NCBI RefSeq assembly: GCF_027942865.1
Contig: NC_134517.1
Span: 11,386,275 to 11,450,274 of the forward strand
DNA: 64,000 nucleotides
Direction: 5' to 3'
From: Odontesthes bonariensis
Lineage: Eukaryota; Chordata; Actinopteri; Atheriniformes; Atherinopsidae
The notes under the pieces were generated by a model. That model had not been told where the DNA came from and did not search any database. It saw only the letters and a list, made by a program, of their open reading frames with translations. Position 1 is the first letter of the stretch. Each line of letters opens with the position of its first letter. Below, one piece after another: positions 34,546-45,631 of this stretch. The translations under genes and the position numbers were made by a program.

Positions 34546-35639
34546 GCGAATGCATAAGCCAAGACTTTGATCTCCTGGTGCTGAAAACAACTGAGGAATA
34601 AAGCCTAACTAAAAGAAGTTCAAAAGCGCGATCCATCTCTCCTTTTATTCAGGAGATGCGCATTGCACAACGCCGAGGGGCAGGGCATGGTTAACCTACT
34701 TAAATAATACTTGGATTACATGTTACATTTTCAACATTCTGGGTTTAGAAAAGGTAGGGTAATTAATAACACATATTGTTTTCGTTCCACTTGTTTGCAT
34801 TTAAATCAATGTAACCTGAGCTGTAGGCTTAGATATTTATGCTCAAATCCACTCAAAGTAGGGGGCGGGGCTCCATCACGCTGTGTTTAAAATCTTATTA
34901 ACTAAAAATATATACTTTTACTTCCAAGAATGGAAATGTGAGGAGTGGCATATAACATATTATGTACAATGTATTATTCTTAATATTTACGGTAGATTTT
35001 GGTAGGTATGTTGGGTAGGCTTATTGCTGTAAAGCCTCAGCTGCTTGTGCCATAATGCGCTCCTGCACTATGTGCCCCACGTGAAGGATCGGACAGTGGT
35101 GTGCGCAGCTAAGATCATGTTTCTTTCCTCAAGCCAATGACAAGAACTTCCGTGAGAAGTAACGCGAACGTCTGAATCATGCAGGAATTGCGGGCGGGAG
35201 CGGGACAAAATATGACAGGTGCGGGCGGGAGCGGGACTGCACAATCTGTCCCGCGCAGGCCTCTAATGTATTCCACCTTGGCGCTGTCGGCCTGGTACAT
35301 CAGATGTTGCAGTTCAAAAACCAGAGTGCACTGGAGGAGAAAACGTCCACAGGCTCCGACATCCCCAGCCTAGCGTTCTGGTCTCGGGAGATGGGGCTCA
35401 CTGATAGGAGGTGAAGGCGCCGGTGGATCAGCTACTGGAAGTGGAGGAGGTTGAGGAGGGAGCCCTTGTTCCAGCCTCAGAGAGAGAATAGCGACGTTGG
35501 AGAGTCTGAGTTCCGCCAAACAGAGAGCCAGCCATCCAATGATCCATCTGAGCCTGTTCTTCCTGCTAGCTGCTTTGTGGGAGCAGCCCATTGGGAGGTT
35601 GTGCGGCAGGTTAAGGAGGCCCTCTCCTGTAATCCTGGC

Positions 35640-36950
35640 CCAGGTAATGAGCTACCTAATTGTTTGTTTGTTCCCGAAGGTCTCAGGTGTTGCAGTGGGG
35701 GCATTCCTCCAACTTGGCCTGCCATCCTGGAGCTGCACGTACGTTTGGGCTCATACGCCAGCGGTTCTAGTGGCCCAAGCTGGGCCGTGACACCAAAGAG
35801 TTTGTGGCAGCCTGTTCCATCTGTGCCCGAGGTAAAGCCTCTCACCAACGACCCGCTGGTTTACTAAATCCTCTTCCTATCCCCACCAGACCATGGTCCC
35901 ACATTGCACTAGATTTTGTCACCGGGTTACCTTTTTCAGCAGGCAATACCACCATCCTAACAATTATTGACCGTTTTTCTAAGGCTGTGCACTTTGTGCC
36001 TTTAACCAAGCTCCCTTCTGCTTTTAAAACTGCTGAGTTACTGGTTAAACATGTGTTCCGTCTCCACGGCATTCCCGTGGAGATGGTATCAGATCGGGGG
36101 CCTCAGTTCTCTTCCCAGGTCTGGCGAGCCTTTTGTGGTGCATTGGGGGCGAGGGTCAGTCTATCATCCGGGTACCATCCTCGGACCAATGGCCAGATAG
36201 AGCGAGCCAACCAGGACCTGGGGGCTGCACTGAGATGTGTTTGTGCTCGTAACCCATCCTCCTGGAGTACTCAGTTACCATGGGTGGAATACGGCCAAAA
36301 TTTACTCTCCACTTCTGCCACTGGTATGTCACCTTTCATGGTTATGTATGGTTTTCAACCCCCATTATTCCCTTCCCAGGAGGATGAGGTTGGCGTACCT
36401 TCTGTTCAGGAACACTTCCGACGGGCTCGCAGAGTGTGGCTGGAGGCTCGGGCCACTTTAATTAGGTCCGCTGCCAGGAACCGCTGCCTGGCTGACCGTC
36501 GGCGTTCTCCTGCACCCATTATCAGCCTGGGCAGATGGTATGGTTATCCAATCCCGTAAGCTGGCCCCCCGTTACATTGGACCTTTTCAGGTGGTTACGG
36601 TCATTTATCCCTCTGCTGTACGCCTTAAACTCCCCAATTCCTTGAATGTTCATCCTACTTTTCATGTCTCGTTGTTAAAGCCAGTTTCCTCCTGTCCACT
36701 TTTCATCGGTCCTCCTGCCGAGCCCTCCGAGTAGTGGATGGCCATCCTGCATTCTCTGTCACATTTTCGATGTGCGTCGACGTGGCAGAGGTTTTCGGTT
36801 TCTGGTGGACTGGGAGGGTTATGGGCCAGAAGAACACTCTTGGGTTCCCCGCCGGTTTATTCTTAACCCGTCCCTTATTTCTGATTTCTACAAGGCCCAC
36901 CCTAACAAACCCGGAGGACCGCCAGGAGGCAGTTGTCGGAGGAGGGGTAC
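35640..36950 (+). pseudogene. integrase and chromodomain block of Ty3 copy A
   Basis: The integrase core is clear: [13 protein letters not shown] (zinc-binding end), [32 protein letters not shown] and [18 protein letters not shown], the D-D-E type core. A chromodomain-like region ([20 protein letters not shown]) follows near 36790-36860. This is a fossil fragment on the plus strand, directly before the 3' LTR. Confidence 0.85.
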
Positions 36951-37392
36951 TGTCACAGCCACAGCTGCTACTCCAGGGCCTGCTTAATGTTTCTTTTCTT
37001 TTCCTGGTTTTCCAGGGGATGCCATGCTGCTCTGACACACCAGTTTTCTATTGTTTCTTAATTATGTTCCATGTATAAATATTTGGTTTGCTCCCCCATT
37101 TCTTTTCCAGATAGTTAGCATTATCAGTGTTATTCTGGTATTCATGGTTAAACCTTTGTCTTTTTTGGATTTACGTCTTGGATTACGCATCACATTTTAA
37201 ATATATACTTACAAATTTATTTGGATTACCTGTACCTGAGCTCACCTGTGAGTTTTGTTGGCTACCTGCTTCAGTCCACTCCACAGGTGTTGTGAGTGCA
37301 AGTTCGCAATAAAGATAATCATCGGAATACTATCTACTTCACCCGTTTGTGTGCCTCCGCTCTGGGGTCCACGCTTTCATCAAAACGTGACA
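36951..37392 (+). repeat. 3' LTR of Ty3 copy A
   Basis: Begins TGTCACAGCC and ends AAAACGTGACA. It carries the 3'-type markers (TCATCGGAATACTATCTAC, CCTTTGTCTTTTTTGG) seen also in the 3' LTRs of copies B and C, but lacks their 308-bp MITE. Confidence 0.85.
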
Positions 37393-37970
37393 AGTCCAAA
37401 CACTTCATTTTATTGATCCATGCATTTATTTGTGCATCCACTCCAAACACTTGAAGAAAAAAATGTGAGTTTTCTGCTTTTCTGAAAAAGCAGCTATATC
37501 ATCATAAGCATTTCCTGAATTGATTTAGTCTGATTTAATGGAAACTGAAGACCCAAAACAAAAGAACAATATACAGCATTTACGTTTTTCTTTATTAATT
37601 ACACATGTATTTATGATTCTATTTTTAAATAAATATCCTTATTTCTTAATGTAAATAACCTCTTATTTAGTCTAAAACTTTTATTCTGAGAAGGTCAAGT
37701 TTGAGAAATGGTCAGCCTCCCCAGTCCTGTATGTATTGTGTCAGGAAATAAACTATAGTAACTGACTAGTCAAAGTATACTGCGCCCTGTGTGAGACGTG
37801 CTCTAACTGTACTTTGATGTACAATCAAATTCTGTGACCCAAACAGGAATTTCAATTGTTGAGACTTAAAAAAAAAGAATGAGAATAAGTTTTGATGAAG
37901 ACCTTGCAGATGTGATATCAGTAAATACTACATTTTCAGGACCTAAATTCTGTGACCCATCAGATTCTGT
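37393..37970. other. OR-array spacer, no gene
   Basis: Noncoding spacer repeated at 46401-46978 and 59368-59945 and, diverged, at 62519-63350. It begins with a 47-bp sequence (CATTTTATTGATCCATGC onward) that also lies just before each 5' LTR. AT-rich with no coding frame. Confidence 0.7.
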
Positions 37971-38132
37971 GATGAGTGCAAGGTCACGTGAAAAGGTAAT
38001 AAAAGTAGAAGTTTTGTGTGTTATGTAAATTCATTATCTTCTCTCAACAATTTTCTGACTGACATTGACAAATTCAAGTGTAAGAGGATTTTAATTCCTT
38101 AGCCTTCAAGGATGTCCACCTTTAACAGGTAA

Positions 38133-38236
38133 ATCAGAATCAGAATCAGAATTACTTTATTAATCCCTTGCAGGAAATTCCTTTTCTGCAGAGCCCTCGT
38201 TTACAGAAAAAAACCCAATGTATAAATATATAATAT
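38133..38236 (-). repeat. LINE 3' tail (Rex1/L2-like), also at 47143-47216 and 60102-60170
   Basis: Read on the minus strand it is GGAATTTCCTGCAAGGGATT, then AATAAAGTAATTCTGATTCTG repeats, a common fish LINE end. It is present in units 2, 3 and 4 and missing from unit 1 (22308), so it entered after the unit 1 lineage split or was lost there. AT microsatellites adjoin it. Confidence 0.6.
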
Positions 38237-38334
38237 AATATAAGTATAGAACCTATTTCTGTTGTTTGTCAAAGTAGCTTGACTCGTATTTTTTGTGAAT
38301 ATCTAAACAGCAAAGTTAGCAATAAACAGTAAAA

Positions 38335-38604
38335 CTATTTATGCATTTTTTGTATATCAAAAATTGGAGGCCTACGTCCTCTTTTCATTATTTTTCCTAT
38401 GTGCAGCCTCATGTTTGGCTCTTGGCACATGAACGCATCTCTTTGCAGGGTTTCCTTTGAATCAGTGACATCTTTGAGCAAAATGGAATCAGAATAGATA
38501 CACAACATAAGTTCTCCAAAAAGTACGGTAAACATCCTCAGAAACATACAACATATTTTTGTTTTTCCTTCATAAGGGACATTATCTAAAGTTCCCAATT
38601 CCAT
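38335..38604 (-). CDS. small open frame downstream of OR copy 2, unknown
   Basis: An ATG-started frame of 89 codons (MELGTLDNVPYEGKTKICCM at the start, Arg/Lys-rich end) lies about 250 bp downstream of the OR stop on the same strand. I recognise no family. A hydrophobic stretch (LRMFTVLFGELMLCIY) spans codons 22-37. It recurs in units 3 and 4 with a few residue changes but is frameshifted in unit 1. It may be 3' UTR sequence of the OR transcript rather than a protein gene. Confidence 0.2.
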   Translation of the reverse strand: MELGTLDNVPYEGKTKICCMFLRMFTVLFGELMLCIYSDSILLKDVTDSKETLQRDAFMCQEPNMRLHIGKIMKRGRRPPIFDIQKMHK

Positions 38605-38853
38605 TTTCCCTCAGCCTAAATTAATTCATGCTTTGTTGCATTTATTAAGTTGATGAAAAGAAAGAAATATACTTTTAAACTCTAGTATTTTTGTTCCAGA
38701 ATAATCCAAGTGAACCTTCTTTTTTAAGTTTCCATCCTCTTTAATGACACATGTAATAGCATATTGATAATCAAATCAGAAAAAAATAAATGAACAATGA
38801 TGTTGAAAATACTTTGTCTCTATCTGACCACTTACTCTCAGAAAAAGCTCATT

Positions 38854-39831
38854 TTACTTATTATATGCTTTTTTCTGAGGCGTACCTGTTTGCTTAGGCT
38901 TTGAACACAACAACATTCTCAGTATAGGTTTTCTAATTTCTGGTAACTTTAAGCCATACACAAGAGGGTTCAGAATGGGAGGAATAACAACAAACTCAAG
39001 TGACAGAATGACTGCAACAAATGGATTCAGCTCCTCCAGGTTAATTCTACTCAGGGCAACGTCACAAAACACAGTAATAGAATAGTTGACAAAAGTAACA
39101 ATGTGTGGCAAGCAGCTTTGCATGACTTTTCTCTTGAACTCTGAGGAGTGTTTCCTACAAACCAGTAAAATTCTTACATATGTATACAGGACAAAAGCCA
39201 GGGGCAGAAAGACTGTGCTTATGCTGACAAACATGCCAACTAAGTTATTGAGCACAGTAGGGACACATGACAATTTTACAACAGGCCAGTTGGCACAGAA
39301 TACCTTTGGTATCTTGTTGCCACACAGTGGAAGTCTGGAGGCCAGATAAACACAGGTTGAAATAGAAAAAGCTGGAAAGATCCACGCTAAGGCAAGCAAT
39401 TGAGTGACCATCCTGGAGCTCATTTTGTTGTGATAATGTAAAGGTTGGCACACAGCAACATACCGATCATATGCCATTAAGCTCAAAATGGTGAGCTCAT
39501 ATGATGCATAGGTATAGATTACATAAATCTGAGTGAAACATGCTGGTCGTGATATTAAATGAGTATCAGATAGAAGGTCTCTTAGAAATCTAAGAAAAAA
39601 TCCAGCAGAGCCATACAGAGAGTTAAGCGAGAGACACATGATGAAAATGTACATGGGCTCATGTAGACCTTTCTCTCGTGATATTACAACTATGATGACA
39701 AGATTGGCAGAGATAATAAAAGCAAACACCAAGAAACACAAAACAAAGGTTGGGTAACAGTAATTGCCTATGTTCACAAACATTGTGAGGTTAAAATAAG
39801 AGGTATTAGAAATGTTTCCCATTGACGCCAT
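38854..39831 (-). CDS. olfactory receptor, array copy 2
   Basis: An intact 325-residue odorant receptor in the same frame and layout as copy 1: GLHEPMYIFI, MAYDRYVAVCQPLHYH, loop-2 cysteines, KRKVMQSCLPH and PPILNPLVYGLKL are unchanged. The ATG at 39831 (MASMGN) is used. It differs from the other copies mainly in TM3 (TYASYELTILSL), TM4 (WIFPAFSIS), TM5 (VSISTVFLP) and TM6 (SITVFCDV), plus G5 and L31. The C-terminal tail is three residues shorter and reads KPKQTGTPQKK instead of NPKQRKKAKTPQKK, so one Lys-rich stretch is lost. Expected to be a plasma-membrane receptor of olfactory neurons; ligand unknown. It is the copy with most private residues in TM3. Confidence 0.95.
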   Translation of the reverse strand: MASMGNISNTSYFNLTMFVNIGNYCYPTFVLCFLVFAFIISANLVIIVVISREKGLHEPMYIFIMCLSLNSLYGSAGFFLRFLRDLLSDTHLISRPACFTQIYVIYTYASYELTILSLMAYDRYVAVCQPLHYHNKMSSRMVTQLLALAWIFPAFSISTCVYLASRLPLCGNKIPKVFCANWPVVKLSCVPTVLNNLVGMFVSISTVFLPLAFVLYTYVRILLVCRKHSSEFKRKVMQSCLPHIVTFVNYSITVFCDVALSRINLEELNPFVAVILSLEFVVIPPILNPLVYGLKLPEIRKPILRMLLCSKPKQTGTPQKKAYNK

Positions 39832-39844
39832 ATACAGTGTTAAA

Positions 39845-40190
39845 CTGTCAAATGATTATCCTCAAAACAGTTTTGAAGTAGTTGCAGCTACTAGTTCTTG
39901 ATTAGTCACTGGTTTGGATGTTAAGTAAGGCAGTCACAGGTATGTGTGTGTGGAGTCAGACAAGAGAACAGAAAAGATTTTCAAAATGATGAATAAAACA
40001 AGATGCAAGTAAGAAACCTGTATTGCAATGAGACCCAAAGACAGCAGAGTTAATTACAGTATCAGTTGAGTTGAATGTAAAAATTCTGTGGTTGTAAAGT
40101 CTCACCGTAGACTCGTGTTGTCTGTGTGTGGTCGGTGGCACAGAAGGTGACCACTGAGGATTCACAGGAGCTGCTGAGGGTGTATTTAAC
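39845..40190 (-). promoter_or_regulatory. OR copy 2 promoter, 5' exon and candidate 261-bp intron
   Basis: Same arrangement and spacing as upstream of copy 1: TATA-like GTTAAATACACCCTC at 40190-40176, donor at 40105, acceptor at 39845. The bases at both splice sites are unchanged. Splicing is inferred. Confidence 0.45.
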
Positions 40191-40970
40191 TTGTCAAACT
40201 ATGTGACGTAACCATAGTTATTGCTCCTCTGTGGCTCTAAAATTGTGTTTCCCATTATCCATACCAACATCATTCTGATATTTGCTTTACCAAAACCTGA
40301 ACATGGGTTTATATGGCAAAGCAAATCTGATTATGAAATTACTGCTTTCTTTAGATGACTAGATTAGATTCAACTTTATTGTCATTGCACAGAGTACAAG
40401 TACTGAGACAATGAAACGCAGTTAAGCATCGAACCAGAAGTACAAAGAAGCAGAAAGTGTTTATTATGTGCATGTGCAGGAAGAGCAGAATGCTAATAAA
40501 CTGTGACTAACTATAAAGACAAGTATGAATATATACAATATGTACATATAAACAGTATGTATGTATATATCTATATATAGATATATACAGTAAAAGTTGC
40601 AGAATGAGAATGAATTACATGTGTTGGCAAGAACAACATGTTTGTACCAGAAGCCGTCTCATTTCAGTTTGGTGGCGTACAGGTGAACAGCCCATGTGAA
40701 GATCCAAAGAGGCAGAGTATATAAGTTAAAAATAGAGTTGTAAAACTTCTTTATCTGCATTGGAAAGAGACTATGGAACAGAACAGAAAGTCTCGGCTCG
40801 GGTATCCGATGGTTAAAACATAAAGTAAAAAATATCCCCCTGACATATCATCAAATGATAGCCAGTGGGTTCCCAGTTTGTCTTCATTGTAAATTTTGGC
40901 ATGTTTCCTCAATTCCTTCATGTTTGTTTTTCATTTTATTGATCCATGCATTTATCTGTGCATCCACTCC

Positions 40971-41428
40971 TGTCACAGCCACAGCTGCTACTCCAGTGCC
41001 TGCTTAATGTTTCTTTTCTTTTCCTAGTTTTCCTTCTACCAGCAGGAGGAGGGGATGTCATGCTGCCCTGACACCAGTTTTCTATTGTTTCTTAATTATG
41101 TTCCATGTATAAATACTTGGTTTGCTTCCCCATTTCTTTGCCAGATAGTTAGCATTATCAGTGTTATTCTGGTAGTCATGGTTAAAACCTTTGTCTTTTA
41201 TTTTTTTGGATTTACGTCTTGGATTACGCTTTACATTTTGAATATATACTTACTTATTTGTTTGGATTACCTGTGCCTGAGCTCACCTGTGAGTTTTGTT
41301 GGTTACCTGCTTCAGTCAACTCCACAGGTGTTCTGAGTGCAAGTTCGCAATAAAGATAATCTTTGGAATCTACTTCACCCGTTTCTGTGTCTCCGCTCCG
41401 GGGTCCACGCTTTCATCAAAACGTGACA
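40971..41428 (+). repeat. 5' LTR of Ty3 copy B
   Basis: 458 bp, TGTCACAGCC to AACGTGACA. Nearly identical to the 5' LTRs of copies A and C (about five to seven differences by eye). Confidence 0.87.
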
Positions 41429-41501
41429 GAACTATCTGAAAAAATGGATTCCGCAGATCCAAAGTGTTGTGCACGAGGCATTGGCATCGGCTCAGGGCGC
41501 C

Positions 41502-44247
41502 TTATCGGGACAGCATGCTCAAGACCTCAGGGGCATAATGGGTATTAGAACTTTGAAGGTAGGTCAGTTTTTTGTGGTCGGTCCAAACTATAAAAGGGGT
41601 CTCAGATCCCTCCAGCCAGTGCCTCCACTCTTCCAAAGCAAGGACGACCGCCAACAGCTCACGATTACCCACATCATAAGTACGCTCTGCTGGGGAAAGA
41701 CGACGTGAAAAGTACCCACAGGGATGTAATCTCTGGTTTGAGTACTGAGAGAGCACCGCTCCCACACCATTGTCTGAGGCATCCACCTCCACAACAAACT
41801 GTTTTGTGGTGTCAGGGTGAATGAGGACAAGTGCAGATGTAAACAGTGTCTTGAGTCTTTGGAAAGCCCGTGCTGCCTCTGTAGACCAAGCTAATGGGAG
41901 AGAAGTGGAGGCGAGTTGGGTGAGAGGTGCGGCCACTTTACTAAAATCTCTAATAAAGCGCCGGTAGAAATGAGCAAACCCAAGAAAACGTTGGAGCTGT
42001 TTGCGGTTCTCCGGCACCGGCCATTCAACTACTGCCTGGACCTTGACTGGGTCAGAGCGAATCTGTATCTTCTCAATGATGAAGCCTAAAAATGAACTAG
42101 ACTGAACATGAAACTGACATTTTTCGGCTTTAACAAAGAGCCTATTCTCCAGCAGTCTTTGGAGGACTAACCTGACATGCCTGTAGTGCTCCTCTTGGTT
42201 GCGAGACAAAAAATAATAATTTCATCCAAATAAACGAAAACAAAACGGTTAAGCAAATCACGGAGCACATCTTTATCCAAAGATTGGAAAATGGCAGGGG
42301 TGTTACTCAAACCAAAAGGCATAACCAAGTATTCAAAATGGCCAAGAGGAGTATTGAATGGCGTCTTCCACTCATCCCCCTCCCGAATGCGAACAAGATG
42401 ATAAGCATTACATAGGTCTAGTTTAGTGAAAACTGTGGACTGGTGAAGGGAGTGGAAAGCAGAATCCAGTAGTGGTAAAGGATACTTATTCTTGACTGTT
42501 GTAGCGTTGAGGCCACGATAATCAATACATGGGCATAAGGTCTTGCCCTTTTTGGACACAAAGAAAAAACCAGCACCCACAGGGGAGGAAGAGGGGTGAA
42601 TCACAACAGCTGCCAAAGACTCCTGAATGTACCTCTCCATTGTTTCTCTCTCAGGACGAAACAGATCGTACAAATGGCTAGAGGGAAAAGGAGACCCAGG
42701 CAGAAGGTCAATACCACAGTCATAGGGACGGTGTGTGGGGGGGGGGAAGCTATTTACTAAATACCTCAGCCAGGTCATGATAGCATGTGGGGACCCCAGA
42801 AAGATCACGTGAGTCAGGAGGAGCTACAGAAGACGACAAAAGAGGAACTGCTGACTTTAGACAGTTGCTGTGGCATGCCACACTCCAACTAATTATGGTG
42901 CTTTGTGCCTAATCAATGTGTGGATTATGCAGTCTAAGCCAGGGGAGACCTAAAGCAACAGGAGTATGAGGAGGTGGAATGATGAAAAAAAAAAAAACTG
43001 ATAAACTCATGGTGGTTAGCAGAAATAAGTAGACATAAAGGAACAGTCTGATGAATAATTACAGACAGTAATCTACCATCCAAAGCATTTACATTGCGAG
43101 GTATAGTAAGGAAAAACACAGGAATATCATGTTGTTTTAAACAATCTGCAGCCATGAAGTTCTCATCAGCCCCAGAGTCAACAAATGGTTTTATTTGCAC
43201 CTCCATATGGTTACAAAGGAACACTGCAGATAATTGAGTTCGAGGGGGAGAGGAAACATTACAGACTTAGCTTCGGCCCACCTGGGTATCCCCTTTCTCA
43301 GGTGAGCTTAGACTTCTGGGAAACTCGGGCAGTTGTTACGCATGTGCCCTGGTTGGCCACAATAAAAACACAGTCTCCCCTAAAACCTGCGTTGGCGCTC
43401 AGCAGGAGTCAATCTGGCCCCTCCCAGCTGCATAGGCTCAGGAGTGGCCTGGACCACAGGAGCATGGACCTCCTCTGGAGACGGGATGGCCACCTTTTGA
43501 CTGGAGGCTGCAGCAGAAAACGGGACAAAGGAGGAAGTGGCTGCGGTCACGTTCTCGGCGTCTCTCCTGCATGCGGTTATCTAACCGTTGTGCAAGGACT
43601 ATTAATTTGGCAAGGGAACTTAAATTCATCCCGAGGCGCCAGTTCATCCTTTAGGCTCTCATTCAGAGAGCGGAGAAAAGTTCCCATAAGGGCCAGTTCA
43701 TCCCAGCCACTCTCCGTTGCGAGGGTGGAGAATTCAATTGAGTGTTCAGCAACTGACCTGGAGCCTTGGTGCAGTGAGATTAGTCAGTTGCCAGCCTCCT
43801 TTCCCCGAACAGGATGATTGAAAACGCCTTACAAAACAATTGTAGGAAGTGCAGAGCCGGGAGTTGCCTTCCCACGTTGCCAACGCCCACTGCGCAGCCC
43901 GTCCGACTGAGGAGACTGGTGATGTATGCCACCTTGGCGCTGTCGGCCTGGTACATCAGATGTTGCAGTTCAAAAACCAGAGTGCACTGGAGGAGAAAAC
44001 GTCCACAGGCTCCGACATCCCCGGCCTAGCGTTCTGGTCTCGGGAGATGGGGCTCACTGATAGGAGGTGAAGGCGCCGGTGGATCAGCTACTGGAAGTGG
44101 AGGAGGTTGAGGAGGGAGCCTTTGTTCCAGCCTCAGAGAGAGAACAGCGACGTTGGAGACTCTGAGTTCTGCCAAACAGAGAGCCAGCCATCCAATGATC
44201 CATCTGAGCCTGTTCTTCCTGCTAGCTGCTTTGTGGGAGCAGCCCAT
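41502..44247 (-). pseudogene. gag-protease-RT-RNase H block of Ty3 copy B
   Basis: From high to low coordinates the minus strand shows gag (EPHLPRPER near 44030, [18 protein letters not shown] near 43560), protease (FVDSGADENFMAADC near 43180), RT ([20 protein letters not shown]) and RNase H ([18 protein letters not shown]). All are fossil pieces, in the family's normal order within this strand. Confidence 0.83.
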
Positions 44248-44299
44248 TGGGAGGTTGTGCGGCAGGTTAAGGAGGCCCTCTCCTGTAATCCTGGCCCAG

Positions 44300-45631
44300 G
44301 TAATGAGCTACCTAATTGTTTGTTTGTTCCCGAAGGTCTCAGGTGTTGCAGTGGGGGCATTCCTCCAACTTGGCCTGCCATCCTGGAGCTGCACGTACGT
44401 TTGGGCTCATACGCCAGCGGTTCTAGTGGCCCAAGCTGGGCCGTGACACCAAAGAGTTTTTGGCAGCCTGTTCCATCTGTGCCCGAGGTAAAGCCTCTCA
44501 CCAACTACCCGCTGGTTTACTAAATCCTCTTCCTATCCCCACTAGACCATGGTCCCACATCGCACTAGACTTTCTCACCAGGTTACCTTTTTCAGCAGGC
44601 AATACCACCATCCTAACAATTATTGACCGTTTTTCTAAGGCTGTGCACTTTGTGCCTTTCACCAAGCTCCCTTCTGCTTTTAAAACTGCTGAGTTACTGG
44701 TTAAACATGTGTTCCGTCTCCACGGCATTCCCGTGGAGATGGTATCAGATCGGGGGCCTCAGTTCTCTTCCCAGGTCTGGCGAGCCTTTTGTGGTGCATT
44801 GGGGGCGAGGGTCAGTCTATCATCCGGGTACCATCCTCGGACCAATGGCCAGATAGAGCGAGCCAACCAGGACCTGGAGGCTGCACTGAGATGTGTTTGT
44901 GCTCATAACCCATCCTCCTGGAGTACTCAGTTACCATGGGTGGAATACGGCCAAAATTTACTCTCCACTTCTGCCACTGGTATGTCACCTTTCATGGTTA
45001 TGTATGGTTTTCAACCCCCATTATTCCCTTCCCAGGAGGATGAGGTCTCCGTCCCTTCTGTTCAGGAACACTTCCGACGGGCTCGCAGAGTGTGGCTCGA
45101 GGCTCGGGCCGCTTTAATTAGGTCCGCTGCCAGGAACCGCTGCCTGGCTGACTGCCGGCGTTCTCCTGCACCCATTATCAGCCTGGGCAGATGGTATGGT
45201 TATCCAAGGATCTGCCTCTGCAGGTAGACTCTTGTAAGCTGGCCCCCCGTTACATTGGACCTTTTCAGGTGGTCAAGGTCATTTATCCCTCTGCTGTAAA
45301 CCTTAAACTCGCCAACTCCTTGAATGTTCATCGTACTTTTCACGTCTCGTTGTTAAAGCCAGTTTCCTCCTGTCCACTTTTCATCGGTCCTCCTGCCGAG
45401 CCCCCCAGTCGTGGATGGCCATCCTGCATTCTCTGTCAATCACATTTTCGATGTGCGTGGACGTGGCAGAGGTTTTCGGTTTCTGGTGGACTGGGAGGGT
45501 TACGGGCCGGAAGAACGCTCTTGGGTTCCCCGCCGGTTCATTCTTGACCCGTCCCTTATTTCTGATTTCTACAAGGCCCACCCTAACAAACCCGGAGGAC
45601 CGCCAGGAAGCAGTTGTTGGAGGAGGGGTAC
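44300..45631 (+). pseudogene. integrase and chromodomain block of Ty3 copy B
   Basis: [39 protein letters not shown] and [18 protein letters not shown] mark the integrase; [20 protein letters not shown] marks the chromodomain. Fossil, on the plus strand, ending at the purine tract before the 3' LTR. Confidence 0.83.

Larger units (their letters stand above)
31768..35265 (+). mobile_element. hAT DNA transposon inserted in Ty3 copy A
   Basis: The ends TAGAGCCCTGC (31768) and GCAGGCCTCTA (to 35265) form an inverted repeat with one mismatch in 11, fitting the TARNG hAT consensus. The 8-bp target duplications are ATGTATGC (31760-31767) and ATGTATTC (35266-35273); copies B and C show the empty site GTGATGTATGCCACC. 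Both subterminal regions carry GCGGGCGGGAGCGGG-type repeats (31850-31910, 35185-35240). It encodes a BED-hAT transposase at 32111-34002. The 3' part is noncoding with microsatellites. Confidence 0.9.
27458..37392 (+). mobile_element. Ty3/Gypsy element, copy A (fossil, with nested Harbinger and hAT)
   Basis: A chromodomain-bearing Ty3/Gypsy fossil bounded by LTRs at 27458-27914 and 36951-37392. The flanks ACTCC and AGTCC fit a 5-bp target duplication (exact ACTCC in copy B). Parts: RT and RNase H (27988-29367, minus), protease (30800-31072, minus), gag pieces (31230-31700 and 35290-35591, minus), integrase (35640-36560, plus) and chromodomain (36730-36950, plus). A purine tract GGAGGAGGGG precedes the 3' LTR. 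It contains two younger DNA transposons. It is broken, with multiple breaks, and its parts lie in two orientations, as in copies B and C. It arrived by segmental duplication, not by its own transposition. Confidence 0.85.
22145..37970. repeat. tandem unit 1 of the OR array
   Basis: Homology with the other units starts at ATGAGTGCAAGGTCAC (22145) and runs through the OR gene, its upstream block, the inter-gene spacer and Ty3 copy A to the next unit. It is 15.8 kb because of three later private insertions: the hAT at 24962, the Harbinger at 29424 and the hAT at 31768, about 7.36 kb in total. It lacks the LINE tail found in the other units at 38133, 47143 and 60102. Confidence 0.85.

Noticed and set aside
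35451-35867. A 138-codon plus-strand frame and its 123-codon antisense partner, found in all three Ty3 copies
   Set aside because: Both are overlapping frames across gag and integrase fossil DNA and are retained only through segmental duplication.
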